64,000 bases of DNA, taken from Bacteroidaceae bacterium. GTDB taxonomy: Bacteria; Bacteroidota; Bacteroidia; Bacteroidales; Bacteroidaceae. The notes beneath the pieces are model-generated. The model saw only the letters and a program-made list of their open reading frames with translations. It had not been told where the DNA came from and searched no databases. Below, piece after piece: positions 56,083 to 64,000 of this stretch. The first letter of the stretch is position 1. Each line of letters begins with the position of its first letter. The stretch lies in the NCBI GenBank assembly GCA_016280445.1, contig JAEEGS010000066.1:1-64000 (forward strand), in the 5' to 3' direction. The position numbers were made by a program, and so were the translations under genes.

Positions 56083-56228
56083 GAAAAGAAGAAAAAAATG
56101 AAGAAATGCAAAAAAATGTTGGGATTACATGCGCATTTCTTGTTTGAGCCTTTCTTTACGTAAGATGTAAGGTGTTCGCTTTTTTCAAGCGTAAGGGGGT
56201 GTCAAAATAGATATTTCAATCTCCATAT

Positions 56229-56274
56229 AATCGATGTCCCCGATGTCGGTCGACCGACATCGGGGACATCGATT
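56229..56274. repeat. Perfect 46-bp palindrome
   Basis: A loop-less, fully self-complementary sequence centred at 56251/56252, made of ATCGATGTC, CCCGATGTCGG and GTCGAC words. It sits 34 bases after the MFS gene stop. The CCGACATCG word family also builds the palindrome after pepT (36658-36699). Confidence 0.95.
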
Positions 56275-56307
56275 TTCGGGTGTGGGCTGCGAGTCTTCAG
56301 AGGGGCT

Positions 56308-57630
56308 TTATTCCTTGTGGTCTTCAATCTTCACGAAGGCGGTGACAGCGAAAGTGACCAAGCAGAAGGCCATGACAATCCAGAAGAAGCTCTGGTAGCC
56401 AATGTTTTCGGAGATGAGACCCGACACCATGCCGGGAATCATCACACCACCGAGGTACTGACCTGCCGTACAGATAGAGAAGACTGTTGTGGAGTGTTCG
56501 CCACGAGAGAAGGTGACGAGGTAGAGGGTGTATGCCGCAAAGCCAAGACCGTAGCCTATCTGTTCAATGCAGACACAGGAGCCGATGAGCCAAAGGTTGT
56601 CGGTGGGGTAATAACTGAGATAGACATAAACGATGTCGGGCAAGGTGATGCAGAGCACGAGAGGCCACAGGCACTTCTTCAAGCCCCATTTCGACACCGC
56701 CCAACCACCGACGATGCCGCCAAGCAGCAAACCTATGACGCCCAAAGTGCCATAGATGAAGCCGAAATCGACATCACTCATGCCCAAGCCACCTTCAGCT
56801 GTGGTGCGTGTAAGGAACAGCGGCACAATCTTGGTCAGCAGTCCTTCAGGAAGGCGGAACAGGAGGATGAAGCAGAGGGCAGAGATGAGGTGCGGCTTGG
56901 TGAAGAACACCTCCAGGGTACGTCCAAACTCATGCAACTTCTCCTGAAAGTCGAAACGATTGTGCACGGTTTCCACCCTGGGAAGGATGAAAGCATGATA
57001 CAAACCCAAGAGGAACATGAGGATGCCGAGGATGAGGAAAACGACCATCCAAGATGCGGAGATCGATTGGAGTGAAAAGTGAAAAGTGAAAAGTGAAAAA
57101 TCTAAGGCGCCCGTCTCTTTCATCTTTTCTTGCAAGAAACCAGCCAAAAGGACGAGTCCTCCCTGCCCTATCACCATGCCGATGCGATAGAAGGTGTTGC
57201 GCACTCCCACATAGAGTTCCTGATCATGGTCGGGAAGACCGATGATATAGAAACCATCGGCAGAGATGTCGTGGGTGGCACTGGCAAAAGCAATCAGCAT
57301 GAAAATAGCTAAAGAGCCCTGCAGCCAAAAATCTGTCGGAAGCGTGAATGCCACAAGCGCCAAGGCTATACCCATGAGGAACTGCATGGAGACAATCCAC
57401 CAACGTTTTGTCTTCAAGTTGTCGATAATTGGGCTCCAGATGGGCTTGATGACCCACGGCAACCCAAGCCAACCCGTGTAAACGGTAATCTGGCCATCGG
57501 TAAGGCCAAACTCTTTAAACATGATGACGGAGATGAGCATCACCGCCGAGAATGGTAACGCCTCACCCAGATAGAGACTGGGCACCCATGCATAGGGTTT
57601 GGGCTGTTTCGTTTTGGACGTTTCAATCAT
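56308..57630 (-). CDS. MFS transporter (AmpG-like)
   Basis: A 440-residue 12-span permease of the major facilitator superfamily. Its N-terminus, PYAWVPSLYLGEALPFSAVM, and GWLGLPWVIKPIWSPIIDN resemble the AmpG branch, which imports muropeptides; substrate specificity is inference. A heptanucleotide repeat inside the gene (57072-57099) encodes a short insert, DFSLFTFHFSL, between spans. It overlaps the next MFS gene by eight bases. Confidence 0.87.
   Translation of the reverse strand: MIETSKTKQPKPYAWVPSLYLGEALPFSAVMLISVIMFKEFGLTDGQITVYTGWLGLPWVIKPIWSPIIDNLKTKRWWIVSMQFLMGIALALVAFTLPTDFWLQGSLAIFMLIAFASATHDISADGFYIIGLPDHDQELYVGVRNTFYRIGMVIGQGGLVLLAGFLQEKMKETGALDFSLFTFHFSLQSISASWMVVFLILGILMFLLGLYHAFILPRVETVHNRFDFQEKLHEFGRTLEVFFTKPHLISALCFILLFRLPEGLLTKIVPLFLTRTTAEGGLGMSDVDFGFIYGTLGVIGLLLGGIVGGWAVSKWGLKKCLWPLVLCITLPDIVYVYLSYYPTDNLWLIGSCVCIEQIGYGLGFAAYTLYLVTFSRGEHSTTVFSICTAGQYLGGVMIPGMVSGLISENIGYQSFFWIVMAFCLVTFAVTAFVKIEDHKE
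57072..57099. repeat. Four 7-bp repeats inside the MFS gene
   Basis: GTGAAAA is repeated four times in a row within coding sequence. Because the unit is not a multiple of three, gain or loss of one copy would shift the frame, a classic layout for phase variation. Confidence 0.85.
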
Positions 57631-58918
57631 TTTCTGTCAATATTTTTTTTGTTCTACAAATGCCTAATACACACCACGCCACAGGAGCCATCGCTATACA
57701 CAACAGGAAGAAGATGTGATAGCCCAGTTTGCAAGCAAGCCATCCAGAAAAAGCCATGGGCAGAATCATCAGACTTACCACAACTGGAACATACAAGAAG
57801 TTGGTGGTGGTGCGGTAACGTTGTTCGGAAATATAGGGTACGAAGACGCGACAGACATTCAAACCGAAACCAAAGCAGAGTTGGGCAAAGAATGTCATAC
57901 AGCAGAGGAGTAGCATATTATTTTGTTGCGGATAATATGCCATCAGCACATACGACAAGGGGGAGAGGGAAAGCACCACGGCGGCAGTCCAAAACATGGA
58001 TTGAAGACCATTGTTTTTCATCATCGTCCTACCCCACGCCATACCGATGGAGAACGCCAACACACCGATGGTGCCCTGCGCAAAACCCACATCCTGCACA
58101 GAGCAACTGAGACCTCCTTGTTCCGTTGCATCCAAGAGAAAGAACACGCGAGTGTTGAACATTAACGCCTGTGGCAACAACAAGAAGAAGAGGCTCAACA
58201 AAATGGGCAACACATGGGGTTTCTGCTGAATACGTGAGAGAACGTGCAGTTCGTTCTTCACCGTATCGACCAACGTTTCATGGCGATAACGTTCCATCTG
58301 TTTGGGATTCTGCAATACAATGATGTTCAGAACCAGAAATACGAGGAAACCACCAGCCACCAGCGAACTCTCCATCGCCCACGCTTTCTGATAACTGCGG
58401 AAAAACACCTCGAAGAAACCAGCCACGATAATCAGCACACCATAGGTAATCACCTGAGCCACTTGCGATGACAGCAGTTTCGTACCCATGAAGAGGGGCT
58501 GCGTGCGCGGATGAAGCATACGACGGTAATAAAGTCGGGAAAGGAGTTCGTGCCATGCACACAAACAAGAAAGAACAAAAAAGAAGGAGAAGAGCACCCA
58601 TACATGCACCTTCGTATTGTCAATGTAAACAGTGATGCCCATCAGGCAAAGGAACATGAGCGACTCACACAGATGAAGATAACGCTTGAATGCTCCAGCC
58701 TTGCTCACTTTGCTATAGAGATACGATTTCGTCACCCACGGAAGAAAGAGCAAAGCACCGCATATAGAGGACACGACTGGGGTGGCACCAAACTGCATAA
58801 ACATGATAAGTGCCACAAACATCACAACGGTCGAAGGAATCTCTCCGGCTGCACAAAGGGTTGGAATCCAAACCCATGGACTATATTGTTTACGAGTTGA
58901 CAATATCTTATTCACCAT
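57623..58918 (-). CDS. Second MFS transporter of the operon
   Basis: A 431-residue 12-span permease related to but diverged from the one downstream (PWVWIPTLCAAGEIPSTVVMFVALIMF, GALLFLPWVTKSYLY). The pairing of two MFS genes suggests import and export, or two related substrates. It overlaps the next gene by eight bases and follows the SpoIID-like gene by ten, so all form one operon. Confidence 0.85.
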   Translation of the reverse strand: MVNKILSTRKQYSPWVWIPTLCAAGEIPSTVVMFVALIMFMQFGATPVVSSICGALLFLPWVTKSYLYSKVSKAGAFKRYLHLCESLMFLCLMGITVYIDNTKVHVWVLFSFFFVLSCLCAWHELLSRLYYRRMLHPRTQPLFMGTKLLSSQVAQVITYGVLIIVAGFFEVFFRSYQKAWAMESSLVAGGFLVFLVLNIIVLQNPKQMERYRHETLVDTVKNELHVLSRIQQKPHVLPILLSLFFLLLPQALMFNTRVFFLLDATEQGGLSCSVQDVGFAQGTIGVLAFSIGMAWGRTMMKNNGLQSMFWTAAVVLSLSPLSYVLMAYYPQQNNMLLLCCMTFFAQLCFGFGLNVCRVFVPYISEQRYRTTTNFLYVPVVVSLMILPMAFSGWLACKLGYHIFFLLCIAMAPVAWCVLGICRTKKILTEND

Positions 58919-58928
58919 TTTATGCTGT

Positions 58929-60131
58929 TCACCACCTCCGGGTCAGTTCGGCATGAGGATAATAGAATGCCAATATATCCGTGTAGGGGATGCCTTGGTC
59001 GCCCATCACAGCCGCACCAATCTGGCATAGTCCTACCCCATGCCCCCACCCTTTTCCATGAAGGGTGAAGCCATCAGACGTCTTCTCCACAGTGAAGGCA
59101 GATGAATACAGATGGGACTCGCTGAGCCACTTACGTATTTCCAGTTCTTTACCTACTGTCAAGGCACGTTTCTCGCCCTCAATCGTCAGCATGACGATGC
59201 GTCCTGAAGGGCCACGGTTCACCGCTTTCAAGTCAAGAATCTTTCCAAAGTCAATGCCCGACTTCCGACGAATCAGTTCCGACAGTTCATCAGTCGTATA
59301 ATGCACCGTCCAGCGATAGAAGTCATGCGTCTCCTGGTCATAGCCGTTCAACACCTGACGAAGTACCTTCGGATCAAACGTATTGCAATATGGATCAGGT
59401 TTTGCCACCAGATAAGGATGACGAATGTTCTCCCAACAAGACTCAAAAACCTCGGTCATGCCACCACAACATTTGGAGAAACGGGCATCGCAAATCTTGC
59501 CCTCGAAGGAGAGCACCTCTCCACGCGTGGTCTCAATCGCCTTGACCACATTGGGATTCGTCTGCCGTGTGATGCCCTGATAACGTTGGCAATGGTCGTC
59601 GGCACACACATCAAAACCTGCATGTGATTGGCTGTCATACCATCGGATGATGCTTCCTTCCGCCTTGTGCTCATGAGCGGAGTGCCCTACACGTGGACTA
59701 TCCATCATCCGCAGGAGCCAACTGCGCGAGATGACAGCATGCGCCTTCAAGAGTTCGAGCGAGGCATTGGCACTCATCTCGCTGCTGATGACACTGGTGA
59801 GATAGGTCTCGACAGCCAGCACATTCACCGCCCTCAGCATACCTTCTTCTTCCTGTAGCCGCAACGCTCCGCTGAAGGTCTGTTCCTCCCGACGCTCCCA
59901 ATGGAAGCCGATACCGATGGTCACGTCTTTCAAGGTGAAGGAAGCCCCTTCATCCATTGGTGTGAAGATACGACCCACATCGGCCAACGTGAAAGTGTGT
60001 TCACCCTCTACCAGTGCCTCACCGTCCCGATAAGGTGCATGAAACACCACTCGAAGTGTCTCAGCCCTCACGATGCCTACGCTCACCATCTGTTCTCGCT
60101 CCATCACTCTTTCACGCTCGTCTATCAACAA
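58929..60131 (-). CDS. SpoIID/LytB-domain protein
   Basis: A 400-residue protein. The SpoIID domain spans about 95-370, with VETYLTSVISSEMSANASLELLKAHAVISRSW near 105-140 and the closing GKGWGHGVGLCQIGA near 358-372, which carries the usual GHGVG loop. SpoIID enzymes are lytic transglycosylases on denuded glycan strands, and LytB relatives enhance amidases. No typical signal peptide is visible at the N-terminus. Its neighbours, two AmpG-like permeases, support a cell-wall turnover role. Confidence 0.85.
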   Translation of the reverse strand: MLIDERERVMEREQMVSVGIVRAETLRVVFHAPYRDGEALVEGEHTFTLADVGRIFTPMDEGASFTLKDVTIGIGFHWERREEQTFSGALRLQEEEGMLRAVNVLAVETYLTSVISSEMSANASLELLKAHAVISRSWLLRMMDSPRVGHSAHEHKAEGSIIRWYDSQSHAGFDVCADDHCQRYQGITRQTNPNVVKAIETTRGEVLSFEGKICDARFSKCCGGMTEVFESCWENIRHPYLVAKPDPYCNTFDPKVLRQVLNGYDQETHDFYRWTVHYTTDELSELIRRKSGIDFGKILDLKAVNRGPSGRIVMLTIEGEKRALTVGKELEIRKWLSESHLYSSAFTVEKTSDGFTLHGKGWGHGVGLCQIGAAVMGDQGIPYTDILAFYYPHAELTRRW

Positions 60132-60135
60132 AACG

Positions 60136-62652
60136 TCACCTAAGATTTACCCCCCCCTTGAAATTCACGATCATCGAAAGTTCGTCGTCAAGAGAAATTC
60201 CGCATTCCTGCAGAATGGACGAAGCCACCTCCGGGGTCATCTTTTTGAAGTCTTCCTTACGCGGCGTGATGAGCATACCGCCCATATCGAGCGCGCCAGG
60301 ACTGACCATCATTTGTTTTTTTCCTGTCTCGAAATAACAGTCAGGACGGTGCTTCCTGCGTGGCAGGATGACGCTGACAATGCGTTCGTATTCATCGCCC
60401 GTGCTCTTTTCCGACCAAGCCAAGATGTTCATCATCGGCTCTTCGTGTCCCTCAGGAACTGGCAAGGATGAATAGATTTTATCGAAGAGCACTTTGTTGG
60501 CATGAGGTGTGCGGGTGATGATGACAATGCCTGGGCAGAGATAGTTGCGAAGACTGAACACACCAGTGCTGTCGGCCACCATGTAAAGATTCATCGCCTC
60601 CATGTATTCTTCCTCGCTGATGGGCCAGATGCGTGACAACGAAGGTTTATAAATGGTTGCCCAGTCACGCTCTATCGGCACCACGCCTCGACTGCCGGCC
60701 TGGAAGTGCATGTGGTCGGGTGCGCTGGCTCCGCAGTATGGGCCGTTATAGAACACAAACATCTCATCCAATTGCGATGTAATCTCCATCATGTCCTCAT
60801 AATAATCGCGGATTTCCTGCTTGCGGTGATGGCGCAACGGGATAGTGAAATGTCTGGGGAGAATCGGGTTGGGATTGACCAGCAGATAATACTTTTTCAG
60901 AATCGGGCTGCTGATTTGTTCCTGCGGACGGTTCACCTCACACAAGAAACAGGGGCGACGCTTGATGCTCTCGGGATCCACCTTGGCACCCGTAGAAACA
61001 ATGCGCGCTGGATTGTACTGCGCAACCAGGCGGCACTCTCCGACTGTCATCTCCATTGTGGCCACGTCATTCAGTTGTTCGTAACATTGCTTCGCTTTGT
61101 CCCAGATGGGCAACTGCGACTCAAAGAGATGGTTGACGGTATCATCGGTTATAGCGCGCTGCCAATACTCGTTCAGTCGGCGACGGTTGATAATCTCCAT
61201 CGTGCGGAGACTGTCCTTGTAGATATTGTTGCGGTTCACCTGGTCGGGGGTCAGCGCGGCATCGCTGTTTCCCTCCCAACGACGGCAAAGATAGAGTTCG
61301 TCATAAATGCGTCCAATCTTATATTTGCGGCTGAAAGCCAAGCCCACCGCATAGTCTTCGCCATAGGATGTGTTAGGCATTCCAATCTTTCGAAGCAATG
61401 GAGTAAAGAATGCGCGTGGTGCACCCAATCCATTGATTCTTATCGCATTATTCTGTCCATTTTCAGCAGTCCACTCACGGTGATCAATCAATCCGGGAGG
61501 TAATGTTTCGAGTTGGAAATTGCACATCCGATAGGAACCGATGACCATACCACAATGCTCTTCGTAGAACTTGTCCACGATGCGCTGAAGGGTGTCGGTG
61601 CCGCTGTACAGGTCGTCGCTGTCGAGTTGAACGGCGAACCGTCCGCATCGTGCATCGTTGAAAGCGAGGCTCCAGCATCCGCCAATGCCCAGGTCGCGAT
61701 AGGTGGGAATAATGTGCACCACACGTGAGTCTTCTGACGCCAAGCGACTGATGACCTCCGTCGTGCCGTCGGTGGAATGGTTGTCCACCACCATCACGTT
61801 GAACTCAAAGGTGGTGCGTTGCGAGAGTGCGCTTCTGATGGCATCCTCGATGGTCTTCACACGGTTCCTCACCGGAATGATGACCGATGCTTCCCTTTCG
61901 AAATCATAACGTTCCACCGACACATCGGCAATGCTGTCGGGATCGATGTAGGCACCTATCTTCTTCAGGTGCTTGGTGCACACTAGTTCACGTTCTTTCT
62001 GCACCTCACGATTGCGCGGGTCAACATAGTCAAACTGTTTTTCGCCACTCGCTCTCAAGTCGAGCTCTTCCTCTGTGTAGAGATATTCACGGATATGGAA
62101 GAGCGAGGCGTCACGCTTGCGGCGCAAAGAAAAGAGTTGCACATCATACCAGCCCGAGAAGCGATATGCCGCCTTGGGGTTCTCTTCCAGATATTTTTTT
62201 AGCGTGTGCGTCTTAAACAGCATCACCGAACCGAAATCAAAGTCGTCGCGCACACTGCCAAAGTAGAAGTCCATCGTGGGGCACTTCACCATCTCGCCAT
62301 TCCTCATGGCATAGTGGTCGGCATACACCAGCGCCGAGTCCACGCTGTCAGCCACCGACAGCATGCGGTTGATGGCTTTGTAGCCAAAAGTGATGGGCGT
62401 CGGCTTCGAGCACACCAGCATGAATGGTGATGTCGTGGCTTCCGTCATCATTCTGACGGTGTTCGAACTCAACACGTTGTTCACTCTCATCACTTCACAT
62501 CCCATGAATGGGCACGGGGCATCGCCCGTCATCAGCACATGGATTTTTTTTACCAGAGGCTCCTCCGTCAACTGCTTCAACGTCACCAACGTTGCAGCCT
62601 CGTTCGCATAAACCACAAACGCGTCTATGCCATTGTTCATGATATTATTCAT
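60136..62652 (-). CDS. GT2-DUF4922 fusion protein
   Basis: An 838-residue soluble protein. The N-terminal 240 residues are a divergent nucleotide-sugar-like domain, followed by a family 2 glycosyltransferase (about 250-480, with ASVIIPVRNRVKT and QLDSDDLY). The C-terminal DUF4922 region holds a HIT/GalT-like motif SAPDHMHFQAG near 645 and the paired CFLCEVNRP site near 560. This suggests a phosphorylase or nucleotidyltransferase working on the product of the transferase. It leads the SpoIID-MFS-MFS operon. Confidence 0.85.
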   Translation of the reverse strand: MNNIMNNGIDAFVVYANEAATLVTLKQLTEEPLVKKIHVLMTGDAPCPFMGCEVMRVNNVLSSNTVRMMTEATTSPFMLVCSKPTPITFGYKAINRMLSVADSVDSALVYADHYAMRNGEMVKCPTMDFYFGSVRDDFDFGSVMLFKTHTLKKYLEENPKAAYRFSGWYDVQLFSLRRKRDASLFHIREYLYTEEELDLRASGEKQFDYVDPRNREVQKERELVCTKHLKKIGAYIDPDSIADVSVERYDFEREASVIIPVRNRVKTIEDAIRSALSQRTTFEFNVMVVDNHSTDGTTEVISRLASEDSRVVHIIPTYRDLGIGGCWSLAFNDARCGRFAVQLDSDDLYSGTDTLQRIVDKFYEEHCGMVIGSYRMCNFQLETLPPGLIDHREWTAENGQNNAIRINGLGAPRAFFTPLLRKIGMPNTSYGEDYAVGLAFSRKYKIGRIYDELYLCRRWEGNSDAALTPDQVNRNNIYKDSLRTMEIINRRRLNEYWQRAITDDTVNHLFESQLPIWDKAKQCYEQLNDVATMEMTVGECRLVAQYNPARIVSTGAKVDPESIKRRPCFLCEVNRPQEQISSPILKKYYLLVNPNPILPRHFTIPLRHHRKQEIRDYYEDMMEITSQLDEMFVFYNGPYCGASAPDHMHFQAGSRGVVPIERDWATIYKPSLSRIWPISEEEYMEAMNLYMVADSTGVFSLRNYLCPGIVIITRTPHANKVLFDKIYSSLPVPEGHEEPMMNILAWSEKSTGDEYERIVSVILPRRKHRPDCYFETGKKQMMVSPGALDMGGMLITPRKEDFKKMTPEVASSILQECGISLDDELSMIVNFKGGVNLR

Positions 62653-62683
62653 AGTTTCTATTGTTTGCTATTAGAGAGGATTG

Positions 62684-62691
62684 CAAAGATA
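62684..62691 (-). promoter_or_regulatory. -7 box for the GT2-DUF4922 operon
   Basis: TATCTTTG on the minus strand, 32 bases before the ATG at 62652. A TTGA about 16 bases upstream is only a weak -33 match. Confidence 0.6.
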
Positions 62692-62776
62692 GGGAAAAGA
62701 ATGGAGTCAAGCATCAGATTTTGTGTTATTTTTACGATTAAAGCCTATTTTTATGCGTTTTCACAACAAAAATCCC

Positions 62777-62784
62777 TACCTTTG
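62777..62784 (+). promoter_or_regulatory. -7 box for the queuosine precursor operon
   Basis: TACCTTTG on the plus strand, 118 bases before the transporter ATG. The transcript would begin near 62790, just upstream of the tandem pseudoknots. Confidence 0.7.
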
Positions 62785-62803
62785 CACCCGATTCACAAAA
62801 ATC

Positions 62804-62895
62804 CGAGTGCCTGAACACCTCGTAAAAACAGGCGTGTATCTAGATTCACCACGTTAAAAACAGGCGAGTGCTTGACAAACCTCGTAAAAAACAAG
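62804..62895 (+). promoter_or_regulatory. Triple tandem preQ1-I-type riboswitch
   Basis: Three units follow each other without spacer (62804-62832, 62833-62864, 62865-62895). Each has a 4-bp stem (CGAG/CTCG, CGTG/CACG, CGAG/CTCG), a loop, an A-rich tail of five or six A, and a 3' tail that can pair back into the loop: CCTG with CAGG in unit 1, CTTG with CAAG in unit 3, and a weaker three-pair match in unit 2. This is the H-type pseudoknot of preQ1-I aptamers. The third ends seven bases before the ATG, and the genes downstream belong to queuosine salvage. Confidence 0.82.
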
Positions 62896-62902
62896 AACAA
62901 AA

Positions 62903-63631
62903 ATGAAATTCAAGAAGCAAGTGAGCGTTTCCTTCATGCTGATGGGAATCGTCTTCTGTATCTGCCTCGTGGCAGCAAACATTCTCGAAACCAAAGTTTT
63001 CAAAGTATGGGGACCCATTTCCCTGACGTGCGGTTTCATCGTTTTTCCAGTATCTTACATTCTCAACGACGTGATAGCCGAAGTGTGGGGCTACCGCAAG
63101 GCTCGTCTCATCATCTGGGTGGGCTTCGCGATGAACTTCTTTGTGATGGCGGTAGGCGGCATCGCGTGCATCCTGCCCCCCATCGACCCTGAAGCCGACA
63201 AGGCCTTCAAGCAGGTGTTCACGTTCGCCCCGCAAGTGGTGGTGGCGAGCCTCATCGCCTTCATCGTTGGTTCGTTCCTCAACGCAATGGTGATGAGCAA
63301 GATGAAGATGGCCGACCGCCACAAGGGGCATTTTGACTACTACTTCTCCATGCGTGCCATCCTTTCCACGTTGGCGGGCGAAAGTGCCGACAGCATCATC
63401 TTCTTTCCGTTGGCCTTCTATCTGTTCCCACTCATCTTCCAAGGCGCACCCAATCTGACCTTCGACATCATGCTTAGCGTGATGATTACACAGGTGGTTG
63501 CCAAGACGCTCTACGAAATCATCGTGTTACCTCTCACCATCCGCATCGTGAAGTATGTGAAGAAAATGGAGGACACTGATGTATATGATGAGAATATTAG
63601 TTACAGTGCTTTCAAAATCAAAGATATATAA
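62903..63631 (+). CDS. Queuosine precursor transporter (YhhQ/VUT family)
   Basis: A 242-residue inner-membrane protein with about six spans. It shows [36 protein letters not shown] and [13 protein letters not shown], all typical of the VUT/YhhQ family that imports preQ0 or preQ1. The adjoining queF and the preQ1-type leader strongly support this substrate. The start codon lies within reach of the third pseudoknot, so translation is the likely point of control. Confidence 0.93.
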   Translation: MKFKKQVSVSFMLMGIVFCICLVAANILETKVFKVWGPISLTCGFIVFPVSYILNDVIAEVWGYRKARLIIWVGFAMNFFVMAVGGIACILPPIDPEADKAFKQVFTFAPQVVVASLIAFIVGSFLNAMVMSKMKMADRHKGHFDYYFSMRAILSTLAGESADSIIFFPLAFYLFPLIFQGAPNLTFDIMLSVMITQVVAKTLYEIIVLPLTIRIVKYVKKMEDTDVYDENISYSAFKIKDI

Positions 63632-63632
63632 A

Positions 63633-64000
63633 ATGGAAAATCATCGCGACAACGAAGGACTTCAATCCCTCGGAAAGAAGACCGAATATCGTCAAGATTA
63701 TGCGCCCGAGGTGTTGGAGACCTTCCAAAACAAGCACCCCGAAAACGATTACTGGGTGCAGTTCAACTGTCCGGAATTCACCTCCCTGTGCCCCATCACC
63801 GGACAGCCCGATTTCGCAGAAATCCGCATTTCGTACCTGCCCGACCAGCGCATGGTGGAGAGCAAATCTCTGAAACTCTACCTGTTCTCCTTCCGCAATC
63901 ATGGCGACTTTCACGAGGACTGCGTGAACATCATCATGAAGGACCTCATCCGGCTGATGGATCCGAAGTATATCGAGGTGACCGGCATCTTCACTCCACG
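63633..64000 (+). CDS. queF: NADPH-dependent preQ0 reductase QueF (partial)
   Basis: The first 122 residues are visible; the gene continues past the window end. It begins one base after the transporter stop. The family signatures are [19 protein letters not shown] with the catalytic Cys, and [24 protein letters not shown], the QueF motif for NADPH binding. QueF reduces 7-cyano-7-deazaguanine to preQ1, the step before insertion into tRNA by Tgt. Confidence 0.95.
   Translation, partial: MENHRDNEGLQSLGKKTEYRQDYAPEVLETFQNKHPENDYWVQFNCPEFTSLCPITGQPDFAEIRISYLPDQRMVESKSLKLYLFSFRNHGDFHEDCVNIIMKDLIRLMDPKYIEVTGIFTP

Noticed and set aside
55969..56163. A 64-residue reading frame in the leader of the Cys-peptide cluster
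   Set aside because: Basic low-complexity sequence on the opposite strand, overlapping the promoter at 56051; no support as a gene.

Overview
This window looks like a chromosome segment from a member of the Bacteroidales, most likely close to Prevotella or Bacteroides. Three things support this. Many genes are preceded by the Bacteroidetes-type -7 box TAnnTTTG, several with a TTTG box about 19-22 bases further upstream. The gene families are typical of the group: a large alpha-2-macroglobulin, long NusB, PUR-alpha-like DUF3276, DUF5606, DUF4886 and a GT2-DUF4922 fusion. Lipoprotein and SusD-era style signal peptides are common. The genus call is inference.

Layout. 1-707: a four-gene tRNA operon on the minus strand (Val, Arg, Tyr, Gly), with duplicated pieces of tRNA 3' ends. 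815-8764: alpha-2-macroglobulin, a CNNM/CBS membrane protein, upp and a small HAD phosphatase-like protein. 8820-33748: a split exopolysaccharide or capsule region. It holds a Wzc-like tyrosine autokinase, an initiating sugar transferase, a Wzi-like porin, a WecA-like transferase, an epimerase, five glycosyltransferase/GH16 genes, an SGNH-like lipoprotein, an acyltransferase, Wzx, Wzy, Wzz and Wza. It is interrupted by a housekeeping island with zapA and rny. 33978-47470: housekeeping genes (bleomycin-hydrolase-like peptidase, pepT, S4 protein, pth, rplY, DUF3276, nusB-yajC-ybbR-coaE-DUF5606), a short ClpB, an S41-like lipoprotein lacking its serine and an Ala-rich lipoprotein.

47767-55567 is the most unusual part. 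It is a 13-gene minus-strand cluster that appears to make, modify and export cysteine-every-fourth-residue peptides. Five precursors each begin with a twin-arginine (Tat) leader. They lie with a radical SAM/SPASM maturase, a SPASM-only partner, two copies of a small modification protein, two TatA proteins, one TatC and a LysM-type lipoprotein. Part of the cluster is duplicated, leaving a C-terminal fragment of the partner maturase. The families of the precursor, the maturases and the small protein match what I remember as the NCBI 'CXXX repeat peptide' families. The mature product and its role are, as far as I know, undescribed, and the dedicated Tat pathway is the striking element. The cluster is preceded by a roughly 480-base leader containing a strongly structured, terminator-ended RNA candidate.

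56308-62652: two MFS transporters, a SpoIID-like protein and a GT2-DUF4922 fusion in one operon, possibly linked to cell-wall fragment handling. 62777-64000: a queuosine-precursor operon (transporter plus queF, cut by the window end). Its leader can be read as three head-to-tail preQ1-I-type pseudoknots without spacers, which is the second main finding.
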